64,000 bases of DNA from Galeruca laticollis (lineage: Eukaryota; Arthropoda; Insecta; Coleoptera; Chrysomelidae), in NCBI GenBank assembly GCA_963921935.1, contig OY998176.1, forward strand, positions 177,440,445 to 177,504,444. Reading direction: 5' to 3'. How positions within the stretch are numbered: position 1 is the stretch's first letter; every line of letters starts with the position of its first letter. This document shows positions 36,389 through 47,629 of this stretch, piece by piece. The notes under the pieces were generated by a model that was given only the letters and a program-made list of their open reading frames with translations, was not told the DNA's origin and searched no databases. Made by a program: the position numbers and the translations under genes.

Positions 36389-36445
36389 ATCGCAGTCGAA
36401 AGTAGACGCTATAGCAAGAAAGACGAATAGTTTATCACACAAGAA

Positions 36446-37225
36446 GTGGACAAGATAATCGAAGACGGGATAATAGAACTGAGCATCTCACCCTGGATAG
36501 CACAAATGTTAGTAGCAGATGGAAGGGGCCAGAAGGAGCATTTAGTAATTGATTATTCGTTGGCGAATAATAAATACACTCTTGAAAAATTCGTGACTAA
36601 CATCTCGAAATACAAAATATTCAGTCAAATTGATTTGAAATTGGCTTATCACCAAATGCCAATCCTCCCGGCAGAGAAAATATACACTGCATTTGAAGCT
36701 TGCGGCAAATTATATCAATTTACCAGAATACCTTTTGGCGTGACCAATGGTGTAGCCGCGTTTCAGCTCGCACTTGAATTTGTCATATCTACAGAAAAAC
36801 GGCATGTCCCATTTACATATCTAGATGACGTCATGGTTTGTGGGAAGACGCAGGCCGAGCACGATCACAATTTGAAAGGGTTTTTGGATGCTGCGAGAAA
36901 GTATGGCCGCATTTTAAATGAACAGAAGAGCGTATTTAACGAAACTAAAATCGATCTGTTGGGATATACGGTTGAAAATAATATAATAAAATCGGACAGC
37001 GAACGGCTTAAGCCTCTACTAGAGGTACCCGCGCCTACAAAGACGGGAGATCTAAATAGGGTCCACGGGTTACCCGCTAATTACGCCAAATGGGTCGAAA
37101 GATTTAAAAAAAAATCCACTTACTTATGTAACCAGATTCTCCTTGTCACAAAACGCTATATAATGTTTCGAACAACTCAAAGATTATATCAAAAAGCTGC
37201 TCTCATGGCAATTGATGATAAGTAG
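36446..37225 (+). pseudogene. Ty3/gypsy reverse transcriptase remnant
   Basis: A 259-codon open stretch with DLKLAYHQMPI, FEACGKLYQFTRIPFG, the catalytic box YLDDVMV near 36818, and NEQKSVFNETKIDLLGYTV. This is the polymerase palm and thumb of a gypsy RT. The usual KKDG motif is replaced (LVADGRGQKEHLVIDYS). RNase H is only recognisable in scraps after 37225 (the TETDVRGLHF-type region and the CVAYMLNQNH region), with stops. Confidence 0.75.
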
Positions 37226-37648
37226 ACTTTCACGGCAGAAACTGACGTTCGGGGACTTCACTTTAGCAGCTACACTATCGGAACAAGGGTGTCTTGTTAC
37301 CTTCTTTTCTCGCAGGCTATCAGGCTCTGCATGAAAGCCCTCGTCGATAGAATAATGAGCGAGCGCAATAGTGGCAAATTTGAAAAAATGGAGACATTAC
37401 TTGATTGAAAATCACTTTCTTTGGATAACGGATCAATAGTCAGTCGCATACATGCTCAATCAAAATCACAATAGCAAGATAAAAAATGACAAAATTATTT
37501 GTCGGGCTTGGAGTAATATTGCTATAATTACGATATCATATACATTACAGGCAACGAAAACACCGCAGCCGACGCTCTTTTCCGAGTGTGTGCGTAGATG
37601 AACACGAGTTAGCTACGAGAATTTCATAACGCGCACTGTTACCCTGGT

Positions 37649-38665
37649 GTGACCCGTATGTTTCATTGGGTACGATTCAAGAACCTTTCTAACCCGAAAA
37701 ATTATTTAAAAGAACTGACGCCTTCCTGCCCAATCTGCGCTGAGATTAAGCCTGAATTTTCGAAAGTTACTGGCCGTTTAATCAAATCTATCTCTCCCTT
37801 TGAACGATTCAATATTGATTTCAAGGGGCCCTTGCACTCAAACCTTCTGAATAACTATATACTCAAGATTATTGACGAGTACATTCTCTACCCCTGTGCC
37901 TCTGCTTGTCGTGATATGACATCAACTACGGTCATTAGCTGCTTGAAAGACCTTTTCCAAACCGTCTACCAACCGCTCTACGTCCACAGCGACAGAGGGT
38001 CGTCGTTCATGTCACAGGAATTTAAAGCTTTCCTGAGAAACTCAAATACATCGTCTTCAAGAACGACACCTTAAAATCCCCGAGGGATTGTATAAGTGGA
38101 GCACCTAAATGGCACCGTATGGCCTACGACTCAACTAAGTCTGCGCGCCAAGAACTTGCCAGTCGTGAATTGGGAGAGAATATTGAATGATGCATTGCAT
38201 TGTGTACGCTCTCTTCTCTGCACTTCAACAAATGCCACCCCGCACGAAATATTGTTAGCCTACCCAAGAGCGTCTTTAGAAAGCGATGCTTCACCTCCAT
38301 TGATAATCCCGGGCCTCGTATTAATGAAAAAATATGTGCGGTAGTCTTAGACATATCCCTTAGTCGAGGAAACGGAGCACTTAGAAAGTAATCCCCAATA
38401 CATCCGTCGAAGCGATGGCGAAACTGTCACAGTGTCACATAGAAGACTGGTTTCGTTACCCATCAGCTCGCAAGATGAAGAAGAACCCGAAAATCTGGAA
38501 GAACAGAGTCAGCCCCTTGCAGTGGAATAAGGGGGACCATACGCGAATTCGTCTAATGAACTGACTCACAATGGTGGCTTGCGAAGATCTCGCCATGACA
38601 GAAAGCTTCCAACCCACTTTAGAGATATCTTGGTAGAGGGTGCGCTGACTCCAAAAGTTCAATGA
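37649..38665 (+). pseudogene. Ty3/gypsy integrase remnant
   Basis: Zinc-domain end (LTPSCPICAEIKPEF), core start FNIDFKGPL, second catalytic region YVHSDRGSSFMSQEFKAF, then a frameshift near 38070. The next frame has LNGTVWPTTQLSLRAKNLPV and PHEILLAYPRA, and the tail ends RRSRHDRKLPTHFRDILVEG at about 38640. The catalytic Glu segment around 38095 is damaged by the shift. Confidence 0.7.
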
Positions 38666-38695
38666 CGTCTTCTTCCAGTAGCTCTCCTTAAAAAA

Positions 38696-39212
38696 TCATT
38701 GGTAGGTACTATAAATAAAAATCAACGATAAAGTATTACCAGAATCAGAAATACTATCAGGTGATGACCGAGGAGTGCCCATCTCCACATTGTTATGTTC
38801 TGAAAGAAACGTAACTTTTACAATTAAATTTTTATCAATTTTCCTAAAACTTACTACTGTTTTTGAAGCAAATCCTGTCATATGAGTACCTATCATTCCT
38901 TTGACTTGTTTATCGATATCGTCAATTATCTTGGGTTTTACAGGCTCTCATCCAGTTCCTTGTAAGTACGCTTTTTCTCCTGCAAATTTTTGTTTGACCA
39001 ATTTTTTTGATTTCCATATTCGCTTCCAAAAACTTCTTCGTCTCTGAAAGGCTCCCCCCACAAATGATATTAAATTCATTTGATAGACGCTCCCAAGATT
39101 CCTGCTGTTCTGCTGTTCGTTCAATGGTACCTTTATATTTCAGTTCTAGGATCATTATTATGCCTACCTCCTTTTTACTGAAATCAAAAGTTCTTTTTTT
39201 ACAAGATTCCAT
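38696..39212 (-). pseudogene. Myb/SANT-like (zeste-type) DNA-binding protein fragment
   Basis: Minus strand. 39212-38922 begins with FDFSKKEVGIIMILELKYKG then WERLSNEFNIICGG, the pattern of the Myb/SANT-like zeste-type domain that often accompanies Harbinger transposons. A short frame shift leads to MIGTHMTGFASKTV (38896 downward), resembling the segment after this domain in such proteins. The usual KNKYDNLKKK helix is altered. No transposase is adjacent, so whether this is a host-derived or transposon-derived fragment is open. Confidence 0.5.
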
Positions 39213-40084
39213 TCAAATATAATGTATTCCGGCAAGAAAGCAGAGTTTGCAAATGAATACAAAAGCCTTTAACACCTTATTCAATAAAATAATCAATACT
39301 TAATAAATGCAGAAATAGCTAGAGGTTTAAGTACTTGCAAGAGTAACAATTTTTACTTACCTACATATAAAATGGAGATATTCTGAGTTTTATTTGTAGT
39401 AAGAGTAACACCAAGTAGAAAATTGACATTTTATATTTTTATGAAACTGTTTGCAAAATGAAACAAAGATGAACCTCTTTTTAAGGTTATGTTATATGTC
39501 AAACATCGGAAAAACCCAAAACTAACTAAATGTTTGTATTGCTAACATAAGAAAATCCAAGTTCAGATGAATTAATGTTCGGTACACAATGAACAAAAAT
39601 TAATTAAAGGTTAACCAAGTAACCAATTTTCTTGTTAAAGTTTCTGTATTATTTATTATTTAAAGAACAAAACACCAGAAGAAAATAATTTTTTTGTATT
39701 ATTCAATTTTCTGTTATAAACATAAGTTGCATTCATTTTCTACCTGTCCTCTCTTCAATGGCGAGTAATTTAAAGAACAAATTATATTTATTAAACGTCT
39801 GTGTTTTGAGCAATATAAATAATATTTGAGTAGTCTTTAATTTCTTGATTCTTTTAAAAGGTGTTGCTGGACGATCGAAAATAAAAATTATCCTCCTTTA
39901 AATAACTACCGCATCCCTCAATGAGATCTTCCAAAAAAAACACAGTATGGTGTTACGTTTTAACATCGGATATTTGATTGCACCAAACGCAACTTTTGTA
40001 ATTTGCAAAACAACTCGTTTCAGAAATTTCAAATACATATTTCGACGAGAAGCCTACTGCAAGTCTACAGATTTTCCTAACGAC
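39213..40084. other. No gene recognised
   Basis: AT-rich spacer up to the left LTR of the BEL element. The small frame at 39947-40180 runs into the LTR and is not supported as a gene. Confidence 0.4.
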
Positions 40085-40323
40085 TGTTGTCGCCAATACG
40101 GACCTATCAGCATCCACCTACGCCGACCGCTAGCGACAAGTCGTAGAGGATCAAGGAGGTACAACAACTGTCACGACTGACAGCATTCCATTCTTTAATA
40201 TCGACGTTACGATATACATGTTTCAATTTTGTAAATCTTTACGATCTTTGTTAATAGTCGATAAATATATAATTAAAACTTTTGTTACGTGAAATTCTGA
40301 AAATTATTCACTTCTACTCAACA
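40085..40323 (+). repeat. Left LTR of the BEL/Pao element
   Basis: TGTTGTCGCC...CTCAACA, 239 bp, TG...CA form. It matches 45780-46018 except for one base. Confidence 0.95.
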
Positions 40324-40325
40324 TA

Positions 40326-40342
40326 TGGTTCTTCGAGCTTGG
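40326..40342 (+). promoter_or_regulatory. Candidate primer binding site of the BEL element
   Basis: TGGTTCTTCGAGCTTGG starts two bases after the left LTR. The leading TGG would pair with a tRNA CCA end, and CGAGC resembles the complement of a T-arm. I could not name the tRNA. Confidence 0.5.
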
Positions 40343-40547
40343 ATGAAACATAAATTTGCTGACAACATTACAGGTTAGTGCCTCCTTTCCTATACCATCC
40401 TAGAACGAGCACAATTTTATTTGACATAAACTACATAATTTACTTTACGAATCACAGAAATTCACAAATCCATTTACGTATTATTTACAAATTACAAATT
40501 TGCAGCAAGGTATTTGGTGGATTTAACGTTTTCTATTTCTCTACATT

Positions 40548-43500
40548 ATGTCAAACATAAATAAAGTGAAACGTACTTCCATAAAAAGCGCTTTGACCAG
40601 ATTTGCAAACCATTTTCGAGATAATTTCGTTTCGGTCGAAAATGTAGAACAAACTAACATCGAAGATTTGCAGATTCGGCTAAAAAAGGCCGAAGAACTT
40701 TTGGAAGAATTTAATTGTGCTCAACTTGCAATTGAGAGCGAAGATAAAGATTTCGAAATGAATTATCCTATCATTCATTCCCCGGAAAGGCAAACATTCG
40801 AAGATGATTTCTATGCAATCACTTCAACTGTTAAAAAATTCATTATTTCAAAAGGAGTTAAAAGAGACATTAACGATAGTAGTTATCAACAATTCAATAA
40901 TAACAGTTCCACAACTGATCAGCATTTGCTTAATATTCGTTTACCACAACTCAATCTACCTACATTTGATGGAAATCTCACACAGTGGTTATTTTTTAGA
41001 GATAGTTTCAAATCAATTATTCACGATAACACAGCGATGTCAAACGTTCAAAAATTTCACTATTTACGTCTTTCATTACAGGGAAGTGCTGCGGATAAAA
41101 TAAAATCTTTACAAATATGTGATGATAACTATGAGGTCGCTTGGAAGTTACTTTCAGATCGTTTCGAAAACAAACAAGCATTAATAAAAAATCACGTTAA
41201 GGCTCCTTTTGAATTACCCACACTTAAAGAGGAGTCACATAAAGGTTTAAATTTAATATTAGACGGTATTGAAAAAAATTTAAATGCATTGAAGGTTTTG
41301 AGGCGTCCTACTGACCAATGGGATGATTTGATTATTCACCTCGTAACGACAAAATTTGACAACACTACAAAGCGTGAATGGGAATCACGAGCCGACTCAA
41401 AAAACATACAGAGTCTTGAAAATTTATTGGAATTTTTGAAAGACCGTTGTCGAATTTTGTCGTCATTAGAGTATGATTCTGTGGAAGGATTTAAACATCG
41501 TGCTTCGAAACAATCCATCCAAAAACATACGAAATCGTTCGCTACTATTTCAAATAAGGTTATATGCGTTCTATGCAAAAATAATCATAGTTTATATTCA
41601 TGCCCTGAATTTAATAAATTAACAACAATGGAAAGACTGAACACTGCGAAACGTTTAAGGTTATGTATAAACTGCTTAAGATCTAACCATCGCACGAAAG
41701 AGTGTAAGTCAGCTGGATGTCGACGATGCGGCAAAGTGCATCACACTATGTTACATTTTCAGAATAGTGATGAAGGAGAAAACGGCACTTCGGTTGACAA
41801 TGGTACCACAAATAGTACGGGGGCTCTTGGTACAGTTAACGATTGTATCAACTCACAACATACACTCACAACTAGTTTGTCTACTCCATCTCAAATATCA
41901 CTTTCTACCGCAGTAATTACAGTTTACGACGTATTTAATAACGCACATCAGTGTAGGGTTTTACTTGATAGTGGTAGCCAGGTGAATTTTATTTCCAAGA
42001 AACTTTCAAAGCTTTTAAACCTAAACAAACATTCAATCAACATTCCAATCTCCGGTGTGAATCAAATGCACAACAAAGTTCAATTTTACGTCTCTTTGAA
42101 ATTCAAATCAAACATTAACGATTTCCAGAAAACAATATCTTGTATTATTTTACCACAAATTACAGACTATCTACCAAATTTATCCATACATTCAACAAGA
42201 CTAAACATACCTAAAAAATTAACATTGGCAGATCCTAATTTTGATAAACCGGCTCCTATAGACTTATTAATAGGGGCTGATACATTCTGGGACCTCTTGA
42301 GTATTGGTCAAGTCAAGTTAGGTGACGGTCTTCCTACGCTGCAAAAAACAACATTAGGATGGTTAGTTTCAGGTCCGTTGTTTATAAAGAATGGAGATTT
42401 TACGTCACACCATTGTAGTATTTCAACAACAAACGATTTAGAAACACAGGTTGCAAAATTTTGGGAATTAGAAGAGTACCCTAAAACACGATTTTTATCT
42501 GACGAGGAAAATTATTGTGAGAAACATTTTAAGGACACCGTGTGCCGAAGCGATATCGGTCGTTTTATCGTGACAATACCTTTCAAACAAGATATTTCTG
42601 TTCTCGGCCAGTCTAGAAGCATTGCTACTAATCGATTTTACAATCTTGAAAGAAAACTTGAAAAAAATCCCGATTTGAAATTGCAATATCATAATTTTGT
42701 TCATGAATACATTCGTCTAGGTCACATGGTTTTAGCTGATGAGCAGAATGATGACACGGGGTGTTTTCTTCCACATCACTGTGTATTAAAAGAAAGTTCT
42801 TTAACTACAAAATTGCGGGTAGTTTTCGACGGCTCAGCTAAAACCACATCGGGTATTTCACTTAATAATATCATGATGGTAGGCCCCAACATTCAAGATA
42901 ATCTGTTTTATATTTTATTAAGGTTTCGACTACATAATTACGTTTTGAGTGCTGATATAACCAAAATGTACCGTCAAGTACTTGTAAATGAAAAACAATG
43001 TAACTTTCAAAAAATTTTATGGCGATTCACACCCGAGAGAGAAATTAATGTGTATGTCTTGAAAACAATTACTTACGGATTAGGATCTACAGCTTTTCTC
43101 GCGATCAGATCGCTACAAGAAATTGCACACCGTCATAAAATCGAACTTCCCCGAATTTCGGACATTATTTTACATGACTTTTATGTAGATGATCTCCTCA
43201 CCGGTGCTAAAATTATCGATGAAATTAATTACATTAAGGACAATATTTCCAAACTTTTATTGATATATGGCTTTCCATTAAGAAAATGGATTTCGAATGC
43301 TAAAGATTTCCTTCTTGATGCTGAGCCCGGTTTAATACATATAGGAGACCAGGATCAAAGTAAAACGTTGGGATTGCTTTGGAATCCAACAAACGACGTT
43401 TTACAGTATTCTATTAACATTTCCAATCAGAAACTCAAAGTCACTAAACGTCAAATTCTGTCATCTACTGCCCAGATCTTTGATCCACTTGGGCTACTGT

Positions 43501-45740
43501 CACCTGTTACCATAAAGGCAAAGATCATACTACAAGAGCTTTGGAAACTTAAATTGTCCTGGGATGAGTCCCTTCCCAGTAACATACATACAGTTTGGTC
43601 TCATTACCAATCACAGTTGCAACACCTCAATTCTATAAAAATACCCCGACAAGCATTATGTCCCAATCCTGTTTTCACACAGATTCATGGATTTTGCGAT
43701 GCATCTCAGACCGCGTATGGCGCCTGCATTTATATTCGTTGTTGCGATTTGCTGGGTAATCTTACATCTCATTTATATTGTGCCAAAACACGCGTAGCAC
43801 CGTTGAAGCTCTTAACTATTCCTAGATTGGAATTATCTGGGGCGCTTTTACTTGCTGAGCTCATTGACAAAGCACGCTTATGCATTTCTCAATACGACAA
43901 CATTTTTTATTGGTCCGACTCTATGATATGCATTTCATGGATTAATTCATCCCCACACATATTAAAAACATTTGTGGCCAACCGGGTAGCACAAATTCAG
44001 AACCTTTCTGAAACTGGAGCATGGAAACATGTAAGTACTCACGACAATCGCGCCGACTTATTATCACGCGGATTGACTCCACTCGACCTGGCAAAATCCG
44101 AATTTTGGTTTCACGGTCCTCCATGGCTCTTACAACATGAATCCACTTGGCCTTCTTATGACAACGACACCGCCATTTTGACTCCGTCCGAACTTCCAGA
44201 ACTTCGTAATAACCTTGTTACATTCGTTAATGCTACTGATGACTTCATCTCATATATTCTCACAATTATCGAGTCACGTTCCTCTATCATGAAATTACAG
44301 CGCATATTCGCCTATTTCTTGAGATTTTCAAATAACATCAGGCATAAGTGTAAACCTAAACGCCAAGGCACATTGACAACTACTGAACTTGACGAATCAC
44401 TTCACTTACTCATTCAAATTGTACAGCGTCATTATTTTTCTGACGAATATCACAAATTGTCACATTGTAAGTCAGTACATAAAAAGAGCAAACTTTTAAG
44501 CTTGAACCCATTTTATGATGAGGCGAATAAAGTGATTCATGTAGGTGGTCGATTAAAGGAATCCGACTATGATTATTTGAAGAAACATCCAGTGATTCTT
44601 CCTTCAAATGGCCACCTGACTATGTTAATTGTCCGACAAGAACATATTAGGCTATTGCATGCTGGTCCTCAAGCTCTTCTGGCTTCGATCAGAGAAAGAT
44701 TTTGGCCACTATCTGGTCGCAATCTTGTGAAAAGGATTGTGCACGACTGTGTACGATGTTTTAGATGCAAAGCAAAAACACATGAATATATAATGGGAGA
44801 TCTTAGGCCATCACGAGTCACTCCATCGCGTCCATTTTCGATCTCTGGAGTTGATTACGCGGGACCATTCCAACTCCGTGACAGAAAAGGTAGAAACTTC
44901 AAAACTTTCAAGGCATATATAGCACTATTTGTTTGTTTTGCCACTAAGGCTATACATTTAGAGGTTGTTAGTGACCTCACATCTGAATGTTTTTTGGCAT
45001 TTCTGCGTCGTTTTATGGCTAGGCGGGGTAAATGTACAAAAATATACTCCGACAATGGTACCACATTTATTGGTGCTAACAATGAGATGAAATCCTTTTT
45101 CGATTCCTCCGGAACTAACATTGCTGAACAACTCTCAACCGACGGCGTTCAATGGCACTTTATATTTCCTAATGCACCACATTTTGGTGGTATTTGGAAA
45201 GCTGGCGTTAAATCTACCAAATACCATTTGAAACGTGTACTAGGTAACGCTTCTACTACCTTTGAAGAATTCACTACTATTTTATGTCAAATAGAAGCGT
45301 GTATCAACTCCCGACCACTCTATCCAATATCATCCGATCCTAATGATACAAATCCCCTTACTCCGGCACATTTCCTGATTGGAGAAAGCCTGATGGCGTT
45401 ACCAGAACCCAACCTATTGGACATTAGAGTGAATCGTCTTTCAAGATTCGAAAGAGTACAACAAATAATCCAACACTTTTGGTCTCGATGGAACAAGGAG
45501 TATATATCCTATTTGCAGACTCGAACGAAGTGGAAAATAAACCACCCGCAGCTAATTAAAATCGGTATATTGGTACTGATCAAGGAGGATGGACTACCAC
45601 CCTTAAAGTGGAAGTTAGGCAGAGTCTCTCAAGTTCAAAAGGGTGCTGATGGCATCATACGATCTGTGACCGTCAAAACGTCAACCAGTGAGCTAAAACG
45701 CCCAGTGGTAAAAATCTGCATTCTGCCAAACCAACAATAA
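40548..45740 (+). CDS. BEL/Pao gag-pol polyprotein
   Basis: 1730 residues without interruption. N-terminal coiled region and gag (DUF1759-like; LPQLNLPTFDGNLTQWLFF near 130). Cys/His clusters at ~340-405 (CVLCKNNHSLYSC, CINCLRSNHRTKEC, CRRCGKVHHTMLH). Aspartic protease VLLDSGSQVNFIS near 472. Reverse transcriptase at ~740-930 with the family-typical YVDDLL near 879. Pao-type region to ~1040. RNase H start GFCDASQTAYGACIY near 1048. Integrase zinc domain near 1366-1405 (HAGP...CVRCFRC), core with IYSDNGTTFIGANNE near 1500 and APHFGGIWKAGVKSTK, and the C-terminal LIKEDGLPPLKWKLGRV (DUF5641 type). It directs reverse transcription and integration of its own RNA. The chosen start is the first ATG of the open frame. 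No env is present. Confidence 0.95.
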   Translation: MSNINKVKRTSIKSALTRFANHFRDNFVSVENVEQTNIEDLQIRLKKAEELLEEFNCAQLAIESEDKDFEMNYPIIHSPERQTFEDDFYAITSTVKKFIISKGVKRDINDSSYQQFNNNSSTTDQHLLNIRLPQLNLPTFDGNLTQWLFFRDSFKSIIHDNTAMSNVQKFHYLRLSLQGSAADKIKSLQICDDNYEVAWKLLSDRFENKQALIKNHVKAPFELPTLKEESHKGLNLILDGIEKNLNALKVLRRPTDQWDDLIIHLVTTKFDNTTKREWESRADSKNIQSLENLLEFLKDRCRILSSLEYDSVEGFKHRASKQSIQKHTKSFATISNKVICVLCKNNHSLYSCPEFNKLTTMERLNTAKRLRLCINCLRSNHRTKECKSAGCRRCGKVHHTMLHFQNSDEGENGTSVDNGTTNSTGALGTVNDCINSQHTLTTSLSTPSQISLSTAVITVYDVFNNAHQCRVLLDSGSQVNFISKKLSKLLNLNKHSINIPISGVNQMHNKVQFYVSLKFKSNINDFQKTISCIILPQITDYLPNLSIHSTRLNIPKKLTLADPNFDKPAPIDLLIGADTFWDLLSIGQVKLGDGLPTLQKTTLGWLVSGPLFIKNGDFTSHHCSISTTNDLETQVAKFWELEEYPKTRFLSDEENYCEKHFKDTVCRSDIGRFIVTIPFKQDISVLGQSRSIATNRFYNLERKLEKNPDLKLQYHNFVHEYIRLGHMVLADEQNDDTGCFLPHHCVLKESSLTTKLRVVFDGSAKTTSGISLNNIMMVGPNIQDNLFYILLRFRLHNYVLSADITKMYRQVLVNEKQCNFQKILWRFTPEREINVYVLKTITYGLGSTAFLAIRSLQEIAHRHKIELPRISDIILHDFYVDDLLTGAKIIDEINYIKDNISKLLLIYGFPLRKWISNAKDFLLDAEPGLIHIGDQDQSKTLGLLWNPTNDVLQYSINISNQKLKVTKRQILSSTAQIFDPLGLLSPVTIKAKIILQELWKLKLSWDESLPSNIHTVWSHYQSQLQHLNSIKIPRQALCPNPVFTQIHGFCDASQTAYGACIYIRCCDLLGNLTSHLYCAKTRVAPLKLLTIPRLELSGALLLAELIDKARLCISQYDNIFYWSDSMICISWINSSPHILKTFVANRVAQIQNLSETGAWKHVSTHDNRADLLSRGLTPLDLAKSEFWFHGPPWLLQHESTWPSYDNDTAILTPSELPELRNNLVTFVNATDDFISYILTIIESRSSIMKLQRIFAYFLRFSNNIRHKCKPKRQGTLTTTELDESLHLLIQIVQRHYFSDEYHKLSHCKSVHKKSKLLSLNPFYDEANKVIHVGGRLKESDYDYLKKHPVILPSNGHLTMLIVRQEHIRLLHAGPQALLASIRERFWPLSGRNLVKRIVHDCVRCFRCKAKTHEYIMGDLRPSRVTPSRPFSISGVDYAGPFQLRDRKGRNFKTFKAYIALFVCFATKAIHLEVVSDLTSECFLAFLRRFMARRGKCTKIYSDNGTTFIGANNEMKSFFDSSGTNIAEQLSTDGVQWHFIFPNAPHFGGIWKAGVKSTKYHLKRVLGNASTTFEEFTTILCQIEACINSRPLYPISSDPNDTNPLTPAHFLIGESLMALPEPNLLDIRVNRLSRFERVQQIIQHFWSRWNKEYISYLQTRTKWKINHPQLIKIGILVLIKEDGLPPLKWKLGRVSQVQKGADGIIRSVTVKTSTSELKRPVVKICILPNQQ

Positions 45741-45779
45741 TCTACATTGAAACCCTGAAGTGTTTCAAGGCGGGGGCTA

Positions 45780-46018
45780 TGTTGTCGCCAATACGGACCT
45801 ATCAGCATCCACCTTCGCCGACCGCTAGCGACAAGTCGTAGAGGATCAAGGAGGTACAACAACTGTCACGACTGACAGCATTCCATTCTTTAATATCGAC
45901 GTTACGATATACATGTTTCAATTTTGTAAATCTTTACGATCTTTGTTAATAGTCGATAAATATATAATTAAAACTTTTGTTACGTGAAATTCTGAAAATT
46001 ATTCACTTCTACTCAACA
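45780..46018 (+). repeat. Right LTR of the BEL/Pao element
   Basis: 239 bp. A G-rich stretch GGCGGGGGC just upstream (45770-45778) probably serves as the polypurine tract. Confidence 0.95.
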
Positions 46019-46059
46019 ACGACTTTTTACATTATTTCTCTTCATAATATGCGTGGCTT

Positions 46060-47110
46060 TCTAGATGAAAATAGTAATAATTAAGGATGCTAAAATATTA
46101 TTTTCCACCAACTTAAGTAAACTAATTTTTATATTTAGAAAGAAAAAGAAATACATACATATAATCTAAAACTGGTGTTTCCATGTTGCTAAAACTAGTA
46201 TAAAAAAGTTCAAGAGAACCTCTACCACTGTAAACTAAATTTAATATTAAGAAAGAAAATAAAGTATAATAAATCTAAAACTAGTATTTCCATGTAACTA
46301 AAACTAGTATAAAAAAGTTGAGGATAACCTTAAAATAGATTTATGCTAGAATTGTTCCAAAAATTAAATTTTCTACCACCTTTAGTAATCCCAATTCAAT
46401 ATTTGCGAAGCATTTGGGAAGAATATAATAATAAATAATCTGAAACTGGTGTTTCATGTTACTAAAACTGGTATAAGAAAGGTTTATAACAACCTTAACC
46501 ACTGCAAAGCATAGGTTTATGCTACCAGTTGTTCCTGAAATGAAATTTAAATTTAAATATAAATAATCTGGAACTGGGGTTTTCATGTTACTGAAACTGG
46601 TACAAAAAAGGTTGGAGCAACCTAAACCACTGTAAATCATAGTTTTATGCTTCCAGTTGCTCATAAAATGAAAAAAATTCCCAACTTTAGTAAACTAAAT
46701 TCAATATTCAGAGAAAATATTGAATATAATAAATCTGCTGTTGTTAATAAAAGTGGTATAAAAAAATTTAAATCATCTTTAATCTCTCAGGTCACTGTAA
46801 ACATAGATTTATGCTAGAGTTGTTCCAAAATAGGATTTTCTACCAACTTTAGTAATCTAAGTTTATGAAATTGACTGTCTCGACCCTTACTTCGTGGAAT
46901 ATGCTCATATTAGTGTTTTTAAATGAAACTCAAGGTCTCTAGTTAATTCCACAATATAATACAACTTGTATTATATTGTGGAATTAACTAGAGACCTTGA
47001 GTTTCATTTAAAAACACTAATCTAAGTTTATTATAAGAAGTTATATTAAATCTAAAACTGGTGCTTCTATGTTACTAAAATTTGTAAATAAAAAGTTTGT
47101 CTTCTTTTAC
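46060..47110. repeat. Degenerate satellite, unit ~150-190 bp
   Basis: Five to six diverged units, each with AATCTAAAACTGGTGTTTCC, ATGTTACTAAAACTGGTATA, ACCACTGTAAA-CATAG, TTTATGCTAGAGTTGTTCC and ACTTTAGTAAACTAA-like segments, recurring near 46166, 46270, 46438, 46566, 46730 and 47050. Two units differ in length by internal deletions. No coding potential. Confidence 0.75.
46909..47021. repeat. Perfect 113-bp palindrome
   Basis: Arms of 56 bp with a single unpaired C at 46965; every arm base I checked pairs. The arms include AATGAAACTCAAGGTCTC and TAGTTAATTCCACAATATAA. It lies in a 152-bp stretch bounded by a 13-bp direct repeat TAATCTAAGTTTA (46853-46865, 47018-47030) that interrupts the satellite, so it probably arrived by insertion or by template switching during replication. 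Confidence 0.9.
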
Positions 47111-47229
47111 TAAGATATACTGAAACAAAAAATATTTTTAAATTTTGATTCTGACTACAACATACTATTATTTATGGATAGGTTCAAATATCATTTTAAC
47201 TACCATAGTAATTATTAATACGAAATACA

Positions 47230-47579
47230 TAATTGTTATGAATTAAACTGGGTTGAGTCGATTATTTCTTTTGAGATGCTTGAGCTATACTAGGTTGACT
47301 TGATTCCTGCTCTTGAGATTCTTGGATAGAAGTTTTATTTGGGACAGATCTCAGTGTCTCAATTAGTTGCTGATGATATTCTACATCTATTTCTAAATAT
47401 GGTTTCATCGACTGACTGTTACCGTGTCTCATGATCTTGATTAATTGCTATTCACCAACCCCACGTGTTGTTAAACTTGACCCTGCAGTTGCCCTAGCAG
47501 AATGATTGGTAATATTTTTAAATTAAGTCGCTGTCCATAAAATTGTAAACATTTTTCATGATAATAAGGCTTATGTCTC

Positions 47580-47629
<50 letters not shown>

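Larger units (their letters stand above)
33390..38665 (+). mobile_element. Decayed Ty3/gypsy retrotransposon split by a P-like element
   Basis: Gag, protease, RT and integrase fragments lie in Ty3/gypsy order on the plus strand. I see no LTRs, so the borders given are those of recognisable coding sequence. The gag region is interrupted at 33499-35240 by the P-like element; across that gap the reading continues in gag style. It is much older than the element at 13350-25468 and from a different lineage, since the RT box is YLDDVMV and the C-terminal tail reads LRRSRHDRKLPTHFRD. Confidence 0.7.
40085..46018 (+). mobile_element. BEL/Pao LTR retrotransposon, complete
   Basis: 5934 bp with 239-bp LTRs, a single uninterrupted gag-pol ORF and the 5-bp duplication ACGAC on both sides (40080-40084, 46019-46023). 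The LTRs differ at one position (CCTACGCC versus CCTTCGCC), so the insertion is recent. All domains expected of BEL/Pao are present in order. This is the most intact autonomous element in the window. Confidence 0.95.
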
